Origin: Planctomycetaceae bacterium
GTDB taxonomy: Bacteria > Planctomycetota > Planctomycetia > Pirellulales > PALSA-1355
DNA: 49,417 bases
Direction of reading: 5' to 3'
NCBI GenBank assembly: GCA_003153375.1
Contig: PLYM01000235.1
Span: forward strand, 211 to 49,627
The notes under the pieces were generated by a model, which saw only the letters and a program-made list of their open reading frames with translations, ran no database searches and had not been told where the DNA came from. Below, piece by piece: positions 45,575 through 49,417 of this stretch. Numbering within the stretch: position 1 is the first letter of the stretch; each line of letters begins with the position of its first letter. A program made the position numbers and the translations under genes.

Positions 45575-46672
45575 GTGTGGAGCAAAACAACAAAACCGCG
45601 GCGCATCGTGCTGGTGCGAAACGACGGGATCGGCGATTTGGTGCTGACGTTGCCAGCGATGGCGGCGATTCGTCGCCAATTTCCGGATGCCCACTTGACC
45701 GCCCTGCTCGGTCCTGGCGCGGCGGGCTTGCTGGACGGCAGCCATCTGATCGACGGCACAATTGTCGACGACCCGAGCCACGGCCATTTTCAATTGGCGG
45801 CCCGCTTGCGGCAGGGACGCTTTGACACGGCCGTGGTGTTCAACAGCAAGTCGCGCAACTGCCGGGCGATATGGCTGGCCGGAATTCCGACGCGGGTCTG
45901 CTGGGGCTATACGCCGCTGGGAATGTTGCTGGGCAACCGACGGATCTTCGTCCACCGCAGCCGACCACCGATTCACGAGTCGGCCTTTTGCCTGGAATTC
46001 GCCCGCCGCTTGGAGGCCCAGCCGCAGTCGACCGACTTCGCACCACAACTGGCGATCGACACGCCCCTGCGCGCACAAATCGCCTCGCGGATTGCCGGCG
46101 AACTCGGCACCTCCGGCCCTCTGTTCGGCGTGCATCCCGGCGACAAAGGCAGCGCGTACAACTGGCCGGCCTCGCAGTATGCCGAGTTGGCCATTCGCCT
46201 GGCCCGCGTGGGCCGCGTGATCGTCACCGGCAAGCAATTGGAGCGCCCGCTGCTGGAGCAAATTCGTTCGCAGCTCAGCGATGAGACGCGCAAGCGCGTC
46301 GGCCTCTTATGGAATCTCGATTTGCTCGAGCTGGCCGCCGTCATCGAACAGCAGACGTCCCTGACGGTCGGCAGCACCGGGCCGATGCACGTCGCGGGCA
46401 TCGTGGGCACCAAGGTCGTTGCGCTGTTCAGTCCCCACCCCTGCCACTCGCCGAAGAAGTGGGCACCGCTGGGAGACGGCCACACGCTGCTCGTCGCGCC
46501 GCTGGAAGCTGGAGAAGACCCGTACGTGCCCCGCGCCAAGTCAGCCGCCGTCATGGCCAGAATCAGCGTCGAACAAGTGCTGGAAGCCAATTTGCGGATC
46601 GCGCGCGACTCGCTCGGCCCAGCCGCCGCGCGTGTGCACGCCCCCGGTGACATCGCTCAACAAGCCGCCTAA
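45575..46672 (+). CDS. Family 9 glycosyltransferase, heptosyltransferase-like
   Basis: This protein of about 365 residues is a GT9 family member like WaaC/WaaF, moving heptose or a similar sugar onto the LPS inner core. Typical marks are LVRNDGIGDLVLTLPAM near the N-terminus, GVHPGDKGSAYNWPASQYAEL (in parts), a GSTGPMHVAGIVGT donor-site loop and SPHPCHSPKKWAPLG. I prefer the GTG at 45575, which has a GAGGGGG ribosome site nine bases upstream; the frame is open from 45557, with another possible TTG at 45572. It is separated by 14 bp from the next gene, so the two are co-transcribed. Confidence 0.85.
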   Translation: MWSKTTKPRRIVLVRNDGIGDLVLTLPAMAAIRRQFPDAHLTALLGPGAAGLLDGSHLIDGTIVDDPSHGHFQLAARLRQGRFDTAVVFNSKSRNCRAIWLAGIPTRVCWGYTPLGMLLGNRRIFVHRSRPPIHESAFCLEFARRLEAQPQSTDFAPQLAIDTPLRAQIASRIAGELGTSGPLFGVHPGDKGSAYNWPASQYAELAIRLARVGRVIVTGKQLERPLLEQIRSQLSDETRKRVGLLWNLDLLELAAVIEQQTSLTVGSTGPMHVAGIVGTKVVALFSPHPCHSPKKWAPLGDGHTLLVAPLEAGEDPYVPRAKSAAVMARISVEQVLEANLRIARDSLGPAAARVHAPGDIAQQAA

Positions 46673-46686
46673 GGAGCCCCGAGTCC

Positions 46687-47679
46687 ATGAGCCGTTATGA
46701 ATTGTTCGACCGTGGCCGCATCGCCCTGCAGGATCTCTCCGAGCGGGGTCACGACCTGTTGGCCAAGGATTGCCAGCCACTGTCGGCCCGGTTTCCCGTT
46801 TATTCGCATCCCGAGTTCGCCTCGCTGGTTTCGCGCCTGGTAGCCGCGCGACAACAGGGACGCAACGTGGTGCTGATGATGGGCGGCCATGCGATCAAGC
46901 TCGGCCTGTCGCGCTACCTGGTCGACCTGGTCGAACGGGGCCTCGTGACCCACCTGGCCACGAATGGGGCGGGCATCATTCATGACTTCGAATTGGCCGC
47001 CGGCGGGGGCACGAGCGAAAATGTTTCGAAGTGGATTCAACGCGGGCAGTTTGGTCTCTGGCAGCAGACGAGCCGGCTGAACGACATCATCTTTCAGGCC
47101 GCCAATCGGGGCGAAGGACTGGGCGAGGCCGTCGGCCGCGTGATCGAAGAAGAGCAATTGCCCTTTCGCCACCTGAGCATCGCCGCCGCCGGCTGGCGGA
47201 TGGGAGTGCCGGTCACGTCGCACGTCGGCGTCGGCAGCGACATCATTCACGCGCACGCCAATTGCGACGGCGCGGCCCTGGGCGCGGCCAGCTACACCGA
47301 TTTTCTGATTTTCGCCCAGAGCATCGCCGGACTCGAAGGGGGCGTGTTTCTCAACATCGGCTCGGCGGTGACCGGGCCGGAAGTCTATCTCAAGGCGCTC
47401 TCGATGGCCCGCAATGTGGCGGCCCAGCGACGCGAGCACATCAGCAACTTCACCACGGCCGTGTTCGACCTGGTCGAGTTGCCGGCCGATTTTCGCAAGG
47501 GCCCGCCATCGAAGAGCCACCCGCAGTATTACTACCGCCCCTGGAAAACGATCCTGGTGCGCACCGTGGCCGACGGCGGACGCAGTTACTTTTTCTCGGG
47601 CGATCTCAGCTCGACGATCCCCACGCTGTGGCGCGACGCGGTCGCCGCGCAATCGGCCGATAGCCTGCGAGCCGCCTGA
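46687..47679 (+). CDS. Deoxyhypusine-synthase-like protein of unknown role in the LPS cluster
   Basis: This 330-residue protein looks like a distant deoxyhypusine synthase (DHS)-type Rossmann protein. The pattern LMMGGHAIKLGLSRYLVDLV at 63-82, THLATNGAGIIHDFELA at 88-104, MGVPVTSHVGVGSD at 172-185, and TDFLIFAQSIAGLEGGVFLNIGSAVTGPEV (in parts, 204-233) follows the DHS order. Near the C-terminus PWKTILV (285-291) lies where DHS has WGK, and SGDLSSTIPTLW where DHS has its last strand and helix. Bacteria lack eIF5A, so true hypusine formation is unlikely. The gene lies between a heptosyltransferase and gmhB, with 14 and 30 bp gaps, so it probably acts in sugar-nucleotide or LPS work. The relation is from reading, not from a search. 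Confidence 0.6.
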   Translation: MSRYELFDRGRIALQDLSERGHDLLAKDCQPLSARFPVYSHPEFASLVSRLVAARQQGRNVVLMMGGHAIKLGLSRYLVDLVERGLVTHLATNGAGIIHDFELAAGGGTSENVSKWIQRGQFGLWQQTSRLNDIIFQAANRGEGLGEAVGRVIEEEQLPFRHLSIAAAGWRMGVPVTSHVGVGSDIIHAHANCDGAALGAASYTDFLIFAQSIAGLEGGVFLNIGSAVTGPEVYLKALSMARNVAAQRREHISNFTTAVFDLVELPADFRKGPPSKSHPQYYYRPWKTILVRTVADGGRSYFFSGDLSSTIPTLWRDAVAAQSADSLRAA

Positions 47680-47709
47680 ACAACCCCACCACCCCCAGCG
47701 AGGCCAGCC

Positions 47710-48339
47710 GTGAAACAACGGGCCGTATTTCTCGATCGTGATGGCACGCTGATTCGCGACATTCCCTACGCGCATCGCGTCACCGATTTGCACCTACTCA
47801 ACAATGCCGTCGCGGGGCTGCGCGGCTTCATGGCGCTGGGCTTCAAGTTGATCGTCGTCACTAACCAGTCGGGCATCGGGCGGGGATACTTCACCGAAGA
47901 AGACATGCGGCACTTTCACGAGGCGCTCGAGGGCCAACTGCGCGCCGAGGGGGTGGAACTCACCGCGATCTACTATTGCCCCTACCATCCGACCGAAGGC
48001 ATCGGCCCCTATCGTCGGCCGTCGGAGCTGCGCAAGCCGCGGCCCGGCATGCTGCTGCGAGCCGAGCGACACCACGATTTGGACCTGGGCGCCAGCTATA
48101 TGATCGGCGACCGCGAACGGGACATCGTGGCCGGCCAGGCGGCGGGCTGCCACACGATTCTGGTACGCGACGCCAGCGGCGCGATCCCGGCAGACCTGAA
48201 GGCTCGACCCGACTTCATCGCGCCCGATCTGCTGGCGGCGGCGCGGTTCGTCGAGCGTAACGAGCGGCCCGTCAGCGCCGTCCCCCGGCCGGCGCATCGT
48301 GGCTTCCTGCCCCTGACCCCGACACTCGAGGAAGCGTGA
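47710..48339 (+). CDS. gmhB: D-glycero-D-manno-heptose 1,7-bisphosphate phosphatase
   Basis: This 209-residue HAD-superfamily phosphatase removes the 7-phosphate between the two HldE steps. It has the catalytic FLDRDGTL (D9 and D11), VTNQSGIGRGYF at 50-61, the Lys in RKPRPGML near 108-115 and GDRERD with D134 and D138. In E. coli GmhB a zinc loop uses a Cys and a His followed by two Cys; here C90 and H93 are present, but the next pair is replaced by SELRK (105-109), so the zinc site is incomplete. The start is a GTG at 47710. Its stop overlaps the GTG of the next gene by four bases (GTGA). Related phosphatases (HisB-type) are close, but the LPS context favours GmhB. Confidence 0.9.
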   Translation: MKQRAVFLDRDGTLIRDIPYAHRVTDLHLLNNAVAGLRGFMALGFKLIVVTNQSGIGRGYFTEEDMRHFHEALEGQLRAEGVELTAIYYCPYHPTEGIGPYRRPSELRKPRPGMLLRAERHHDLDLGASYMIGDRERDIVAGQAAGCHTILVRDASGAIPADLKARPDFIAPDLLAAARFVERNERPVSAVPRPAHRGFLPLTPTLEEA

Positions 48340-49397
48340 CCTTGAAAATCGGCGTGTTTGTTCCCAATTGGATCGGCGACGTGGCGATGGCCACGCCAAC
48401 GCTGCGCGCGCTGCGACGACACTATGGTCCTCAAGCGGAAATTATCGGCATCCTGCGCCCTTACGTCGCCGAGGTGCTGGCCGGCACGCGCTGGCTCGAC
48501 CGGCAGATCCTGTTTCATCCCAAGTCGGCCAACCCGGCTGAAAAAACCTGGGGCGTGCTCGAACAACTGCGCCGCGAGCGCTGCGATACGTTCCTGCTGC
48601 TGACCAACTCGCTGCGCAGCGCGGCGCTGGCTTGGGCCGCCGGAGGAAGCCAGCGCGTCGGCTATGTGCGCAATGCGCGCGGCCCGTTGTTGACGCATCG
48701 GCTCTATCATCCGCGCAAGGGTCGCGCCTGGCTGCCCACGCCGGCGATCGACGTCTATCTGCAATTGGCCTACGCGGTCGGTTGCGAGTTGGAATCACCA
48801 CGGCTCGAGCTGGCGACCTTGCCCGCGCACGAGGCGGCCGCCGACCGGGTTTGGAATCAACATCGTCTGCCGCACGGCGAACGTGTCGTGGTGCTCAACT
48901 CAGGCGGGGCCTATGGCGCGGCCAAGCTCTGGCCGACGGAATACTTCGCCGAACTGGCCCGGCGAATCGCCAGCGAACATGACCTGGCGGTGTTGGTCAA
49001 TTGTGGACCGGCCGAACGGGCCGTGGCCGAGCAAATCGTGGCGGCGGCCCATCATCCGCGCGTCGTCAGCCTGGCTGACCAGCCGCCGTCGATCGGCCTC
49101 AGCAAGGCGTGCATCCGCCGCAGCCGTCTGCTGGTGACCACCGACAGCGGGCCGCGCTTCTTCGGAATTGCTTTCGGCGTGCCGATGGTGTCGTTGTTTG
49201 GCCCGACCGATCCGGCTTGGACGCGCACGCACGAGCCGAGCGAGATCTGCCTGCAACACGCCGTGCCCTGTGGCCCCTGCGCAAAGCGGAGCTGCCCCCT
49301 GGGACATCATGAGTGCATGCGGTTGCTCACAGTCGAGCGTGTGCATGCCGCCGTGGCTGCTCAACTGACGAAAAGCCGCATCGGACAGGCGGCCTAA
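48336..49397 (+). CDS. waaF: LPS heptosyltransferase, WaaF-like family 9 glycosyltransferase
   Basis: This 353-residue protein is a second GT9 enzyme, closer to heptosyltransferase II. The N-terminal VFVPNWIGDVAMATP is the classic WaaF opening. Then come LTNSLRSAALAWAAG, RVGYVRNARGPLLTHRL (in part), VLNSGGAYGAAKLWP, VTTDSGPRFFGIAFGVPMVSLFGPTDP (in parts) as the donor loop, and a Cys-rich CGPCAKRSCPLGHHECM end typical of the WaaF group. The start is the GTG at 48336 in the GTGA overlap with gmhB; a TTG at 48342 is also possible. It should add the second inner-core heptose. It is the last gene in the window, ending 20 bp before the edge. Confidence 0.92.
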   Translation: MTLKIGVFVPNWIGDVAMATPTLRALRRHYGPQAEIIGILRPYVAEVLAGTRWLDRQILFHPKSANPAEKTWGVLEQLRRERCDTFLLLTNSLRSAALAWAAGGSQRVGYVRNARGPLLTHRLYHPRKGRAWLPTPAIDVYLQLAYAVGCELESPRLELATLPAHEAAADRVWNQHRLPHGERVVVLNSGGAYGAAKLWPTEYFAELARRIASEHDLAVLVNCGPAERAVAEQIVAAAHHPRVVSLADQPPSIGLSKACIRRSRLLVTTDSGPRFFGIAFGVPMVSLFGPTDPAWTRTHEPSEICLQHAVPCGPCAKRSCPLGHHECMRLLTVERVHAAVAAQLTKSRIGQAA

Positions 49398-49417
49398 TAC
49401 CAATCCCAACATTTAAC

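Overview
The window (about 65% G+C, no tRNA, rRNA, CRISPR array, phage or transposase gene seen) looks like chromosomal DNA from a planctomycete, probably of the Pirellulales type. The reasons are the gene content: a GldF/GldG-type fused ABC permease with a DUF4340 partner, tandem TPR-glycosyltransferases, an FHA-GAF-AAA+ regulator, a giant DUF4175-like protein with a very long low-complexity tail, a PQQ-propeller secreted protein, and an ADP-heptose/lipid A gene cluster. Most genes lack a Shine-Dalgarno sequence, and several use GTG or TTG starts. The taxonomic call is inference from gene content; no marker RNA gene is present. Many long open frames antisense to real genes are side effects of the high G+C content and were left out.

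Layout. 1-4970: the 5' part of secA (minus), a PhnP-like metallo-hydrolase (plus), a tail-specific protease (minus) and a sirohydrochlorin chelatase-like CbiX protein (minus). 5216-12122: an FHA-GAF-sigma54-type activator, a secreted PQQ-propeller protein, and two tandem TPR-glycosyltransferases joined by a GTGA overlap. 12146-20992: an amino-acid/acyl metabolism neighbourhood with a fused 5-oxoprolinase, an MFS transporter (minus), a PaaK-like acyl ligase overlapping a D-glutamate cyclase (DUF1445) gene, and a CsdA-like class V PLP enzyme. 21028-29192: a DUF971 protein, then a minus-strand block with the three-gene Gld-like ABC system (ATPase, permease-GldG fusion, DUF4340 protein, ending in a clear intrinsic terminator), and nadB. 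29252-36907: the giant DUF4175-like protein, a HEAT-repeat protein, a Gly/Tyr-rich secreted protein and a lower-G+C pocket with an orphan gene. 37133-40450: a small orphan protein, an altronate-dehydratase-family enzyme and an NAD-type isocitrate dehydrogenase. 40612-49397: a plus-strand lipopolysaccharide cluster with lpxK, two family 2 glycosyltransferases, hldE, two family 9 (heptosyl) transferases, gmhB and a deoxyhypusine-synthase-like gene of unknown role.

How it fits together. The last 9 kb encode late lipid A phosphorylation, ADP-heptose synthesis (HldE kinase/adenylyltransferase plus GmhB phosphatase) and core-sugar transfer, so this organism very likely makes heptose-containing LPS. 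GmhA is not in the window. The deoxyhypusine-synthase-like gene sits inside this run and is the least explained member. The 5-oxoprolinase and the DUF1445 protein both act around pyroglutamate. Three kinds of intergenic inverted repeat occur: a paired 27-29 nt palindrome present in two copies (16021-16099 and 40489-40564), a 15-bp perfect palindrome (21389-21421), and a 37-nt arm inverted repeat (39060-39150). They look like dispersed planctomycete REP-like elements placed after gene ends.
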